A stretch of 64,000 nt of DNA from Sphingobacteriales bacterium JAD_PAG50586_3 (GTDB taxonomy: Bacteria; Bacteroidota; Bacteroidia; CAMBQF01). This document shows, piece after piece, positions 37,343 to 47,248 of this stretch (positions are counted from its first letter, which is position 1; every line of letters starts with the position of its first letter). The translations under genes and the position numbers were made by a program. Under the pieces are notes generated by a model. That model saw only the letters and a list, made by a program, of their open reading frames with translations. It did no database searches and was not told the origin of the DNA. The stretch covers positions 3,778,842 through 3,842,841 of the forward strand of contig CP096135.1 of NCBI GenBank assembly GCA_023213195.1. Direction: 5' to 3'.

Positions 37343-38335
37343 ATGATGTGGCGCTTACCAACATACTTAACAGTTTTGCTTGCTTGTTTTTCTGTGAATG
37401 CAAGGGGACAAAATCTTGTCCAAAACCCAAGCTTTGAACAGTATAATCAATGCCCAAACGATCAAATCGGATGTGATATAACTTCCATCCCTTTTTGGCA
37501 ATGGTCTAAATCAGGTGCGGCATACGCAAACCTCTGTAATTTTTCTGATACAGTAGCTGGATTTTGTACTGTTCCTTTTAATGTAGCAGCTGATGGTTGT
37601 TATCAATATCCACAAGATGGAAATGGCTATGCTTTAGTTGAAGTTACTGTGGGTAACCAATCTAACCCACTTACCTATAGAAACCAACTACAAAGCAAAC
37701 TCTTAAAGCCGTTAGATAGTGCCCAATGCTATTACTTTTCCATGTACATTAGTTTATGCGATAGTTGTGGCTTTGCGACTGATGATATTGGTGTGCTTTT
37801 TGTAAATAATTTTATTAATGTAAACGGCCCTAACCTGGTAGAAAATTTTCCTACACCGCAAATAGTGCATTTAGGCAATTTTATAACAGAGAAAGAAACA
37901 TGGGTAAAATATGAGGGGTCTTTTACTGCTTTAGGTGGAGAGTATTACATTCTTATTGGTAGTATGAGCAAGCCTGATAGCATAAGCCAAATTACAGTAC
38001 CAACGGGGGTAGATTGGAATCATAAGGCAACTTACTGGATAGATAATATTACTTTATTAGAATGCGATAGCCTAACCGAGATAAATGAAACTCCAATAAA
38101 TACTACCAAAATCTACCCCAACCCAGCACAAGATTATTTTGTAGTTGATGCAGGTAATTTTAATAATATTCAGGTTGAATTATTTGATATTTCAGGGAGG
38201 AAGTTGTTGCAGCAAAAAATAACTATAAATCAACAGCAAGTTGATGTTTCGGGTTTGGCAAACGGGGTTTATATAGCTGCGATAATTAATAGTGGGCAGG
38301 TTGTGAAGAGGGAGAAAATTTTAATTAGCAGATAA
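37343..38335 (+). CDS. T9SS type A sorting domain protein
   Basis: 330 residues. Signal peptide, then NLVQNPSFEQYNQCPND, a CBM-like start common in Bacteroidota surface proteins, eleven or so cysteines across the middle, and a C-terminal domain of about 75 residues with the T9SS type A pattern: KIYPNPAQDYFVVDAG, VELFDISGRKLLQQ, VDVSGLANGVYIAAI and a final KILISR. So it is exported to the periplasm by Sec and across the outer membrane by T9SS, then anchored at the surface. Ligand unknown. Confidence 0.88.
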   Translation: MMWRLPTYLTVLLACFSVNARGQNLVQNPSFEQYNQCPNDQIGCDITSIPFWQWSKSGAAYANLCNFSDTVAGFCTVPFNVAADGCYQYPQDGNGYALVEVTVGNQSNPLTYRNQLQSKLLKPLDSAQCYYFSMYISLCDSCGFATDDIGVLFVNNFINVNGPNLVENFPTPQIVHLGNFITEKETWVKYEGSFTALGGEYYILIGSMSKPDSISQITVPTGVDWNHKATYWIDNITLLECDSLTEINETPINTTKIYPNPAQDYFVVDAGNFNNIQVELFDISGRKLLQQKITINQQQVDVSGLANGVYIAAIINSGQVVKREKILISR

Positions 38336-38352
38336 AACATTAATCAGGAATA

Positions 38353-38523
38353 TTATTGGTGTTGAAGTTTTAATTCTTCTAGTGAAATTACTTTACCTTC
38401 TTTCACATCGTTAATGCCTTTGTTCACCCCTTCCCAAAAAATAATTTTTTCAATAAGCTCATCGCCCTCAAATTTTTCGGGCATTTCGTTAATCAGCTTT
38501 TGTGCCTGCTCTCTGGTAATCAT
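38353..38523 (-). CDS. Small antitoxin-like protein, no toxin next to it
   Basis: 56 residues from the ATG at 38523 (MITREQAQKLINEMPEKFE); a longer reading to 38553 is less likely. The pattern (short helical start, GDELIEKIIFWEGVNKGINDVKEGKVISLEEL) resembles small Bacteroidota antitoxins that precede RelE/ParE toxins. Directly downstream is the end of the convergent T9SS gene, so no toxin is present. Orphan antitoxin or a regulatory protein; the family is inferred. Confidence 0.55.
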   Translation of the reverse strand: MITREQAQKLINEMPEKFEGDELIEKIIFWEGVNKGINDVKEGKVISLEELKLQHQ

Positions 38524-38578
38524 ATCTGTATGTTCTTCAACAAATATAATCAATTACAATATAATTTGAAAACAATAG

Positions 38579-38610
38579 TTGACAAGGGGGTATTGGAGAT
38601 TGTATCTTTG
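38579..38610 (+). promoter_or_regulatory. Bacteroidota-type promoter in front of the second repeat region
   Basis: TTGACAA (38579-38585) and TATCTTTG (38603-38610), with a 21-nt spacer between TTG and TA: the same two elements and the same spacing as the promoter at 3865-3896. No conventional gene follows for 700 bases. Confidence 0.6.
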
Positions 38611-38626
38611 CAGTAAACTAAAGATT

Positions 38627-38734
38627 ATGCCTGCTATTTTACAAACAACTAAAAATGTGGTTGCCTGCCATAAAATCTCTCCCTCGCTGCACGAGGTACT
38701 CAATTTAAAAGTGAGAGTTTATGTAGGAATATAA
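38627..38734 (+). CDS. Possible 35-codon short ORF running into a palindromic repeat
   Basis: ATG at 38627, 16 bases after the -7 element. The first 16 residues (MPAILQTTKNVVACHK) come from unique sequence, the rest from a CTCTCCC...GTGAGAG repeat. Same arrangement as the short ORF at 3938, though the unique parts are not clearly alike. Confidence 0.25.
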   Translation: MPAILQTTKNVVACHKISPSLHEVLNLKVRVYVGI

Positions 38735-38748
38735 ATTGAGTAAAATCA

Positions 38749-39142
38749 AGGTCCATTTTGAATGCAAATACTTGCAGCCATGCGGGTTTAATGAGGGTAA
38801 ATAGAAACCGTTGGTCTTCCGTTTTGCAAAGAAATGTAAAAAAGTAAACTATGAATTGAAAATGACATGGCTCAAAACGATTGCAAATGTTTACAGCGAG
38901 AAGGGATTGGATGGGGTAAACTATATTTTTATTTCCTCTCCCGTTTGGCGCTTTTAGCGCCATCAACCCTCTCATTGAGAGGGATTTAAAAACAGGGTCC
39001 ATTTTGAGCGCAAATACTTGCAGCGATGCGGTTTTTGGAACCACAAAACCTCTCCCGCACTTCGAGCTCCCTATCCAAGAGGGAGACAACATTGAATTGA
39101 ATGGCTCATTTTGAATACAAATACTTGCAGCCATGCGGGTTT
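38749..39142. repeat. Four-copy array of a 42-bp motif alternating with CTCCC palindromes
   Basis: Copies of CATTTTGAATGCAAATACTT then GCAGCCATGCGGGTTT begin near 38749, 38868 (degenerate), 38997 and 39103, so the repeat period is about 106-129 bp. Between them lie palindromes of the CTCTCC...GAGAGG type (38936-38980, 39050-39085, 39155-39190). No gene is supportable between 38735 and 39304; the long minus-strand open frame through here is built from the repeats. Confidence 0.75.
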
Positions 39143-39304
39143 GGGAAGCACAAAACCTCCCCCGCCCTTCGGGCACCCCTCCGTAAGGGGGACAAACTAC
39201 CTCTGCAAGCTATACGCTGTAAGCTATCAGCTACTAAACAATCTTGTTGAGAAATTGTCTACTCTATGCTGTGGCAAGGCCTAGGAAAACCGTTAAGATT
39301 TACT

Positions 39305-39312
39305 TAACTTTG
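39305..39312 (+). promoter_or_regulatory. -7 element of sucA
   Basis: TAACTTTG matches TAnnTTTG and ends 24 bases before the reconstructed sucA ATG at 39336. No TTG at the expected -33 place. Confidence 0.4.
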
Positions 39313-39335
39313 CCTTTTGAGTTTTAACGATAAAG

Positions 39336-42054
39336 ATGGACAAACTTTCTTTTTAGGTAACGCCGATATTGCGACCATTGATGCGATGTACAAGCAATAC
39401 ATGAGCGATGCATCGGCCCTTGATAGTACATGGCAACATTTTTTTGAAGGCTTTGAATTTGCCCGCACCAATTTTGAAGAAGGTGCTGCAAGCCCTGTGG
39501 TAGGCAAAGAGTTTAATGTTATAAGCCTGATAAACGCTTACCGCAAGAACGGCCACTTGTTTACCAAAACAAACCCCGTGCGCGAGCGCCGCCACTACAC
39601 CCCTACCCTTGATATTGAAAACTTTGGCCTTGCCGCCGCCGACCTTGAAACCAGCTTTGAAGCGGGTAAACTAATAGGTATTGGCAACGCCAAGCTAAAA
39701 GATATTATTGAACACCTTAAGCATACTTATTGCGACAGTATTGGGGTGGAATACATGTACATACGCAACCCGGAGATTGTTGAATGGTTACGTTCTCGCC
39801 TTGAGGACACTAAAAACCGTACGCAATTTAACGCCGACCAAAAGAAACAGATTTACCAAAAGCTTAGTGAGGCTGTGCTTTTTGAAAGCTTTTTAGATAC
39901 CAAGTTTGTTGGTCAGAAGCGTTTTTCTGTTGAAGGTGGCGAATCGTTAATTCCGGCACTTGATGTTATTATTGAAAAAGGTGCAGAAGCCGGTGTTGAA
40001 GAAATTGTGGTAGGTATGGCCCACCGCGGCCGCCTAAACACATTGGCAAATATTTTTGAAAAAGACTGTGCCGAGATATTTAGCGAGTTTGAAGGCAAAG
40101 ATTATGACGACCAAGAGTTTAGTGGCGATGTTAAATACCATCTTGGCCACCATACTACCAGAGAAGTTGGCGGACGTAAGGTGAATATGACCTTATCGCC
40201 CAACCCATCGCACTTAGAGGCGGTAGACCCTGTGGTAGAAGGTATGGCCCGTGCCAAAGCCGATTTGCTTTTAAATAATGACTATAAGCGTTTGCTACCT
40301 ATACTAGTTCATGGTGATGCGGCTATTGCCGGCCAGGGTGTAGTATACGAAGTAATACAAATGGCCTTTTTAGACGGTTACAAAACCGGTGGCACTATAC
40401 ATATTGTAGTAAACAACCAGGTAGGCTTTACCACCAACTATACCGATGCGCGAAGCAGCACATATTGTACTGATATTGCCAAGGTTACGCTATCGCCTGT
40501 GTTCCATGTAAATGGAGATGATATTGAAGCCGTGGTGCACGTTACTAAATTGGCTATGGAGTACCGACAAACTTTTGGCCGCGATGTATTTATAGACCTA
40601 TTAGGCTACCGTAAATACGGGCATAACGAGGGCGATGAGCCGCGTTTTACCCAACCGGTATTATATAAAGCCATTGAAAAGCACCCTAACCCACGTAAAA
40701 TATACGAAGGCCAACTAACTACAGAAGGTGTTATTGATGCTGCCTATGCTAAGCAGGTAGAAGTAGCTTACAAAGAAAAACTACAGCAACAGCTAGACCG
40801 CTCTAAGGAAATAACCAAAAACGTTATTAAACCTTTTTTAAGTAACGACTGGAAAGACCTGCGTTTAGCTACACAGGAAGACTTTGAACAATCGCCGGAA
40901 ACGGGCGCTAAGAAAGCCGATATACAAAAGGTATTAGAAAAAATAGCTGAAGTACCCGAAGGCAAAAAGTTCTTTAAAAAGATTCAGAAATTATTGGAAG
41001 ACCGCCGCAAAGCGGTTTTTGAAGATGACAAATTTGATTGGGGAACAGCAGAATTACTAGCTTACGGCACACTGGCTTTAGAAGGCTACAACGTGCGTAT
41101 GTCGGGTCAGGATGTAGAGCGTGGCACCTTCTCTCACCGCCACGCGGTTATTAAAATTGAAGATACCGAAGATGAGTATGTACCGCTGCAAAACCTTAGC
41201 GATAAGCAGGGTAAAGTAGAGTTTTACAACTCGCATCTATCAGAATACGGTGTGCTTGGTTTTGACTACGGTTATGCCTTTGCGGCACCTAATACCCTTA
41301 CTATTTGGGAAGCACAGTTTGGCGACTTTAACAATGGTGCACAAATCATTATAGACCAATTTATTAGTGCTGCCGAAGATAAATGGTGGGCTATGAATGG
41401 CTTGGTAATGCTACTACCCCATGGCTACGAAGGACAGGGTGCAGAACACTCTAGCGCCCGTATGGAGCGTTACCTAACTATGTGTGCCGAAAATAATATG
41501 CAGGTAGTAAACTGTACTACACCTGCTAACTTTTTCCACGCGTTACGCCGCCAGTTGAAACGCGATTTCCGCAAGCCGCTCATTGTGTTTACACCTAAGA
41601 GCTTGTTGCGCCACCCTAAATGTATTTCTACACAGGCCGAACTTGTTAAAGGCTCGTTCAGGAAGTATTAGAAGATACAACGGTTAAGGCTGACAAGGTA
41701 GAAAAGGTATTATTTGTAAGCGGTAAATTATACTACGAGTTGGTTGACTACCGCGAAAAGAACAATATTGAAGATACAGCGATTGTACGTATAGAGCAAT
41801 TATACCCATTACCATTGCACCATTTAGAGGCTGTAGTGGCTAAATATAAAAACCACAAAAAACTGGTTTGGGTACAGGAAGAGCCGGAAAATATGGGTGC
41901 GTGGAGCTATTTGCTTCGCCGTTTCCGTAAGCTTAACCTGGAATTAATTGCACGCCACAGCAGCGGTAGCCCCGCTACAGGCAGCAGCAAACGCCATGCA
42001 ATAGAACAACGCGACCTTATAGAACGCGCATTTGATAAAGTATTAGTAAGCTAA
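39336..42054 (+). CDS. sucA: 2-oxoglutarate dehydrogenase E1, two frameshifts
   Basis: Thiamine diphosphate enzyme of the TCA cycle that decarboxylates 2-oxoglutarate and passes succinyl to SucB. The natural start is the ATG at 39336: MDKLSFLGNADIATID, once a T is added to the run at 39350-39354; a TTG at 39317 only mimics a start in the shifted frame. ThDP and substrate motifs follow: VVGMAHRGRLN, LSPNPSHLEAVDPVVEG, VHGDAAIAGQGVVYE, IVVNNQVGFTT. The second shift is at 41657-41660 (VKGSFQEVLED); the frame then runs to 42054 (YDLIERAFDKV-like end DLIERAFDKVLVS). Joined length about 906 residues, normal. Confidence 0.93.
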
Positions 42055-42073
42055 TTAAACCAACACATAAAAG

Positions 42074-43333
42074 ATGATTGTTGAGATAAAAGTACCCAGC
42101 CCCGGCGAATCGATTACCGAAGTAGAAATAGCCCGTTGGGTTGTTGCCGATGGCGACTATGTAGAAAAAGATGCCGAATTGTGCGAGATAGACTCTGACA
42201 AGGCTACCCTTACCGTTAACGCGGAAGAGGCCGGCACGGTAAAAATATTAAAAGCCGAAGGCGAGAAAGTGAATGTAGGCGATGCTATATGCTCTATAGA
42301 TACATCGGCTGCCGCGCCCGAAGGTGCTGCCAAAGAAGAGGCTGCGGCCCCTGCTAAAGAAGAAAAGCCTGCCGCTAAAGCAGACGCTAAACCCGAAGTA
42401 AAAGCAGCCCCCGCTAAAGAAGATCCTGCTAAGGAAAAAGGGTATGCTGATGGTGTTCCTTCTCCATCGGCCAAAAAGCTAATGGACGAGAATAAAGTGC
42501 CTGCCAAACAAGTTGAAGCCAGTGGCAAAGGCGGGAGGATTACCAAAGGCGATGTGCTTAAAGCTATGACCAAAGGTTTTAGCGGCGAAGAAGCAGAGAA
42601 CAGCCGCGAGGTTAAGCGCGAAAAAATGACCAGCCTGCGCCGCAAACTGTCGCAACGCTTGGTATCTGTTAAACAGGAAACAGCCATGCTTACCACCTTT
42701 AACGAGGTTGATATGAGTGGCATTATGAATATCCGCAAGCAATACAAAGAAAAATTTGCAGAGAAGCATGGCGTAAACGTTGGCTTTATGTCTTTCTTTA
42801 CCAAGGCGGTTACTATTGCTTTGCAAGACTTCCCTAGGTAAACTCGCAGATAGACGGCGAAGAAATAGTATCATTTAACTATGCTGATATTGGTGTTGCA
42901 GTTAGCACGCCAAAAGGCTTAATGGTACCGGTATTACGCAATGCAGAAAACCTATCGCTTGCCGAAATTGAAGCCGGTATTGGTGCTATGGCTAAAAAAG
43001 CTCGAGATGGTAAAATTACTGTTGATGATATGACCGGTGGCACGTTTACCATTACCAACGGTGGTGTGTTTGAGCTCTATGCTATCTACCCCCATATTAA
43101 ACCCGCCGCAAAGCGCTATTTTAGGTATGCACAACGTTGTTGAGCGACCGGTAGCCATTAATGGCAAGGTAGAGATACGCCCAATTATGTATGTAGCCCT
43201 AAGCTACGACCACCGCATTATTGATGGCCGCGAAAGTGTAGGCTTTTTAGTACGTGTTAAGCAGCTATTGGAAGACCCAACACAAATGCTATTTGGTAGC
43301 AAAAAGCCGGTAGAGATATTGTTAGGACTATAA
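42074..43333 (+). CDS. sucB: Dihydrolipoamide succinyltransferase E2, two frameshifts
   Basis: Second component of the 2-oxoglutarate dehydrogenase complex. Lipoyl domain with the lipoylated Lys43 in EIDSDKATL; an Ala/Lys/Glu/Pro-rich linker (about residues 77-125); the E3-binding segment [16 protein letters not shown]; and the acetyltransferase core with SYDHRIIDG near the end. Breaks: near 42834-42838 (LQDFP to VNSQIDGEE) and at TGAGCTCTA 43071-43079 (repaired GGVFGSMLSTPI). Joined length about 420 residues. It starts 19 bp after sucA and ends before a bidirectional terminator. Confidence 0.92.
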
Positions 43334-43350
43334 TCAGATATTACCATAAA

Positions 43351-43385
43351 AAAATCCCCTGACAACTAGCGTGTCAGGGGATTTT
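43351..43385. terminator. Bidirectional hairpin terminator, twin of 46401
   Basis: AAAATCCCCTGACA pairs with TGTCAGGGGATTTT around ACTAGCG, with A and T runs on both sides. It serves sucB on the plus strand and the barrel gene on the minus strand. The stem and loop are the same as in the terminator at 46401-46434. Confidence 0.88.
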
Positions 43386-43388
43386 TAT

Positions 43389-44092
43389 TTAATTTATCAG
43401 GAAGCTAAACCCAAAGTTTAGCTGTAGCATGTGCTTCTTATAAAAGTTTAATGCAGATTCCCTTCTAATATTTCTTTCAGCATCAGATTTTGATTCAGCA
43501 CCATTAGGACTTGTCAAAGCTTCAATTATACTACCAATCAAGCCCGATACCCCAACATTAATACTTGTATTGAAGGTAAAGCGCTTACCCAAGCCCATTC
43601 TTCGGCCATAAACTAAATCAAATAACGGACGTACTGTAATTAATTTTGTACCCGCAGCAAGATACCCACCACCATTATTATAAGAGGTTGTACCCTTAAC
43701 ATCTGTAGTTACCAGAAAGCCTAAACCAACTTCAAAGCCTCTGTAAAAGCCTATTGGCGCAGACAAATCGCTTTTCTTGTATTTTAAGCGACGTATGGAT
43801 GCTAAATGAATTTGCTCCTTAAAATTACCTATTTTGTTGTTATTTCTACGCGTACTCATAAGGTATGAGTAGTCAAAGCCTATTGTTTGGGAACAAGAAT
43901 ATGAATAATTGATGTAACCGTTAAATTTTACGTTAATGGGTGAATTTAAAAACCCCTACCTTCTGAAAAATGTGGTGATAACATAAAGTCTAACCCAACT
44001 TCCAGCCTACGGCCAATATAGCCCGGTAGTTGTGCTTTACCTAAGAATGCACAAAATAGTATAGCCGCAATTACAGTATATTTTATTTTCAT
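43389..44092 (-). CDS. Outer-membrane beta-barrel protein A, one frameshift
   Basis: Signal peptide MKIKYTVIAAILFCAFLGKA, then QLPGYIGRRLEVGLDF, and an all-beta pattern (TKLITVRPLFDLVYGRRMG, FTFNTSINVGVSGLIG) with a final aromatic-containing strand MLQLNFGFSFLIN. The frame breaks at an A run (43948-43952 on the plus strand); repaired it reads GFLNSPINVKFNG. Joined length about 234 residues. It begins 10 bp after the M48 protease A gene and shares the xPGYxGxR start with barrel B at 46455. Likely an outer-membrane partner of that protease. Confidence 0.7.
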
Positions 44093-44102
44093 TTCCCTTC
44101 GG

Positions 44103-46387
44103 CTATTTGTTGTTTGATACACCTGGACGTTTTATTTGTGATAAATAGTCGTATAAAAACGAATATAAAACGTCATACCTGTCCCCATAAGGAGCGACAC
44201 CAACTTTACTCATTTCCTGTTTACCGGTTTTTAAATTAAATACTATCGTATAAACCCCTGTTGCTGTAAACTTTTTAAATAAAAACGGGAATATAAATGG
44301 CCATGAATATACAGGAAGAAGGACACTAATAATTATCAGGGGTACCTTCTTAACCGGACTTTTATAAATATAATTTACCGCACCCGGAATAACTAAATAT
44401 TCAGCTCCATACTTTTTAGAAATCTCATCTATACGAGTATTATCAGTAGGCAGAATATTTAAATCTTTATGGTTTAACCTTTCGTCTAACCAATCTATTA
44501 AAACACCTGTATCATTATATTTATCGGTATTATCTGAGGTAAATGAATTTTTATCAATCAGTTCAATGTCTAAATCAGCCTCTTTAGACATGTTTATTAT
44601 CTTATCATTAAACCTATGCTGAGCCGACTCTCCACTTACATATAATATCGGAGTACTTTTGCGCTCGTCTAGCTTTATATAAAAGGGGTTTAGTACAATT
44701 ACCTTATCTGCACCCAATGAATATCCACCGTCATCAAAATTATATTTCGGCCCTTTAACACCTGCATTTTCTACCAAATCAAGTCCATTTTTTTATTATT
44801 TATCTTTTGTGTAAGGCTATCATAGGTTTTAACAAAAGTTTGGTCTTTCAATAAATCAACAAAAGCATAAGTTAGAAAATAGTCTTTATCACCTATTTTT
44901 AATATTCTCTCTACATAATTTGGCCCATTATTTTTCAATGATGATAATTCAGCATTTTCAACACTTTCTTTCGGCTTAGCAACGGTATCTGGTGCGGATA
45001 CAATGTCAGTTTTTACAACATCCATAGGTGTTAAAGAAAAGACTGATTTATCAGGATATTGGCTTACCAAACACTCAAATAAATCTGCAGTGATAAGGTT
45101 TACTTCGTTGTTATTGTTTTTATATTTTGTTTTAAGCCTCCATGCATAGTTTAAGGCAATAACGTTCATCTCATCTTTTGTAAGCCTTTTTAGCAGTGCT
45201 GTAAGCCTTTGCATTTCACCTTGTACAGTATTTGGAGAATAACAAACCTCTTCTAAACGGTTGCCAATATTATATTTTGTTAAGCCATATAACCCTTTAA
45301 GAATAGTTGCTTCCAAATACGTATTATTAGGATACTCCTTTAACAAACAATAGGCTTGGTAAATAGCCAAATCATAAGTACAGTTTATAAGACTGGTATG
45401 GCATAAATCAAAACGCGCCATGGCTCTGGCTGTTAAAAAAGTATTTTCTGATACAACATAAGCACTCCGTGTCCTTGAATTATCTTCGCTACCTAGTCCC
45501 GCAATTTTATCAGCTATATCGGTGCGGCGTTTTTTCAAATTAGGGTGTGTACTTTCTGAGTCATCAGTATCTTCATCTATGCCTGTAATTTCATCAACTT
45601 TATCCCTAATAAAGTCTTTAGGAAAAACCAGGTAATTAGTTTCTAATAAGTCCTTCGATTTAAATTCAATTTCCTCAAAGGGAGATTTTGAATATTTTAA
45701 CACATCAAATAAACCGTCCAATACATCCATTGAATAGCTTGTTTTAGCATATAAATCAAATCCTGTAAGATCGGCCTCGGTCTCGTACTCTCTTGAATAA
45801 TGGGCTTTTGTTAAGTATTTTGAATCAATCTCCGATTTTCTAAATGGGCCTTTATTTTTATCTATCTGGTCATTCTGCACATATTCTATAACCGCATGCT
45901 TCATTTTATAGTGCATCAATTCATGGCAAAGAATAAAAGCCAACTGTGCTTCATTTTCTAATTGCGATAATAAACCTGTTGTAATAAAAATATAGCCTTG
46001 GTTAGTAGCAAAAGCATTTACAACTGATGATTTTATTACATAAATTTTTGTTTCTGAAGCAAGTTGCGGATCCGACTTTGTAATCTCTTTTCTAACCTTT
46101 TCTACATACTCACTAATAGGGTCATTATATAACACCCTTCCATTATTAAAAATATCCTTAACTGCATAGCTGCTATGCAATACAAATTTCTTTTTAGTTC
46201 TTTTGTTACCTTTTTTGTCAATATTCTTTTTAGATGACAACATAAAGTCTCCACCTTTCATAGTTACCTCATTTGGCAGAGTACCAATACTAGCAAGGGG
46301 AGTAAACTTGTTAAAGTCGTATTGTATTTGCGAAAAGGCTGTGTTAGCAATTAAAAAACAAACACAGCTAATTACTATTTTCTTCAT
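44103..46387 (-). CDS. Exported M48 metalloprotease A, one frameshift
   Basis: Signal peptide MKKIVISCVCFLIANTAFS; an N-terminal part with NGRVLYNDPISEYVEKVRKE; then the M48 core: SSVVNAFATNQGYIFITTGLL, HELMH at 155-159 (zinc site), and the third ligand in REYETEAD (E204). After this comes a long region (about 300-640) without a known motif, then a domain with ADKVIVLNPFYIKLDERK and IDWLDERLNHKDLNILPTD, and a C-terminal membrane helix (PLIIISVLLPVYSWPFIFPF) followed by TGVYTIVFNLKTG. The frame shifts at seven T residues (44788-44794). Joined length about 761 residues. Paralogue of the gene at 47249. Confidence 0.82.
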
Positions 46388-46400
46388 ATATATAGTATAA

Positions 46401-46434
46401 AAATCCCCTGACAACTAGCGTGTCAGGGGATTTT
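46401..46434. terminator. Hairpin terminator between the two protease-barrel modules
   Basis: AAATCCCCTGACA pairs with TGTCAGGGGATTT around ACTAGCG, the same as 43351-43385. It follows barrel B and precedes protease A, both read leftwards. Confidence 0.85.
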
Positions 46435-46454
46435 AATTTATGTCTTATTGCCTG

Positions 46455-47226
46455 TTATGGAAGGAAAGTAATATCAAGGCTCAGGTTAATCATATTAGAA
46501 TAATAATATGCCTGCTTGGTTGCATCCTTAATTACAATGTGCTGAAATTCGCCTACAGTTTTATCAGATAAATCTACACTGCCACTATTATTATTATAGG
46601 GGTCGCTATCAAAATTAAGTCCCATATAAATCATAGCCCACCAGTTAAACTCCATGTTAAAGCCCAGCAAAAGCCTTTTACCCAAAGCGCGGCGATTACC
46701 AATAAACGAGTATAAGTTAGGCGCAATAGTGCTTAAATACTTGCCTTTTTTAGTTTTTCCATCTTCATTAAGAAAAGCGCCTTCTTTATCAATAAAAGAC
46801 CCTATACCAATGCCTACACCATGTCCCCAAAAAAGCCTAGCGGGGCAGGCAAACTACTGCTTATATGCTTTGCATATTTAAAGTTTATAGAATGGTTGTT
46901 TACTGCGGCAGGAAAAGCATCCAACTCATTAAAATAACCATTAGCCCAAAAATCTTCTTCGTAGGTATGAACATCCATTTTTGTGCTGCTGTAATTGTAC
47001 TGAAAAATTAATGAGGTTTTCCTGTTAATTACATACTCAGTGGTAAGGCCCAGTTTTGGCCTGAATTTAAAGTCGGCATCGGCACCGTATGATGAGAATG
47101 GGAAAGCTAAGCTGGGGCCTACATTTGCCGTAACTAAAAGCCTTTTACCCATGTAGCCCGGGGCTGTGCCTTAATTGCAGAAAAACATGCAACCAGCAAT
47201 ACTATATATATATGTTTTAATTTCAT
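46455..47226 (-). CDS. Outer-membrane beta-barrel protein B, two frameshifts
   Basis: Starts MKLKHIYIVLLVACFSAIKAQ, a signal peptide, then a break in a C/G run (47160-47163) after which the frame reads PGYMGKRLLVTANVGPSLAFP. A second break (A run 46829-46834) joins LGFFWGHGVGIGIGS to the rest, which ends in MINLSLDITFLP. Strand-like alternation throughout. Joined length about 257 residues. It begins 22 bp after the M48 protease B gene. Paralogue of barrel A, with which it shares the start motif and position in the module. Confidence 0.7.
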
Positions 47227-47248
47227 TTGTTTTGTAGTATTTAAGAGG

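Noticed and set aside
38700..39176. Minus-strand open frame of 158 codons with repeated LQVFALKMD-type segments
   Set aside because: The peptide repeats mirror the DNA motif array exactly and there is no start context, signal or family; it is a product of the repeats.
42157..42804. Antisense open frame of 215 codons opposite sucB
   Set aside because: It mirrors the Ala/Lys/Glu-rich linker of the lipoyl protein and has no motif of its own.
46203..46400. Short plus-strand frame opposite the start of M48 protease A
   Set aside because: It covers the signal peptide of the minus-strand gene in reverse and runs into the terminator.
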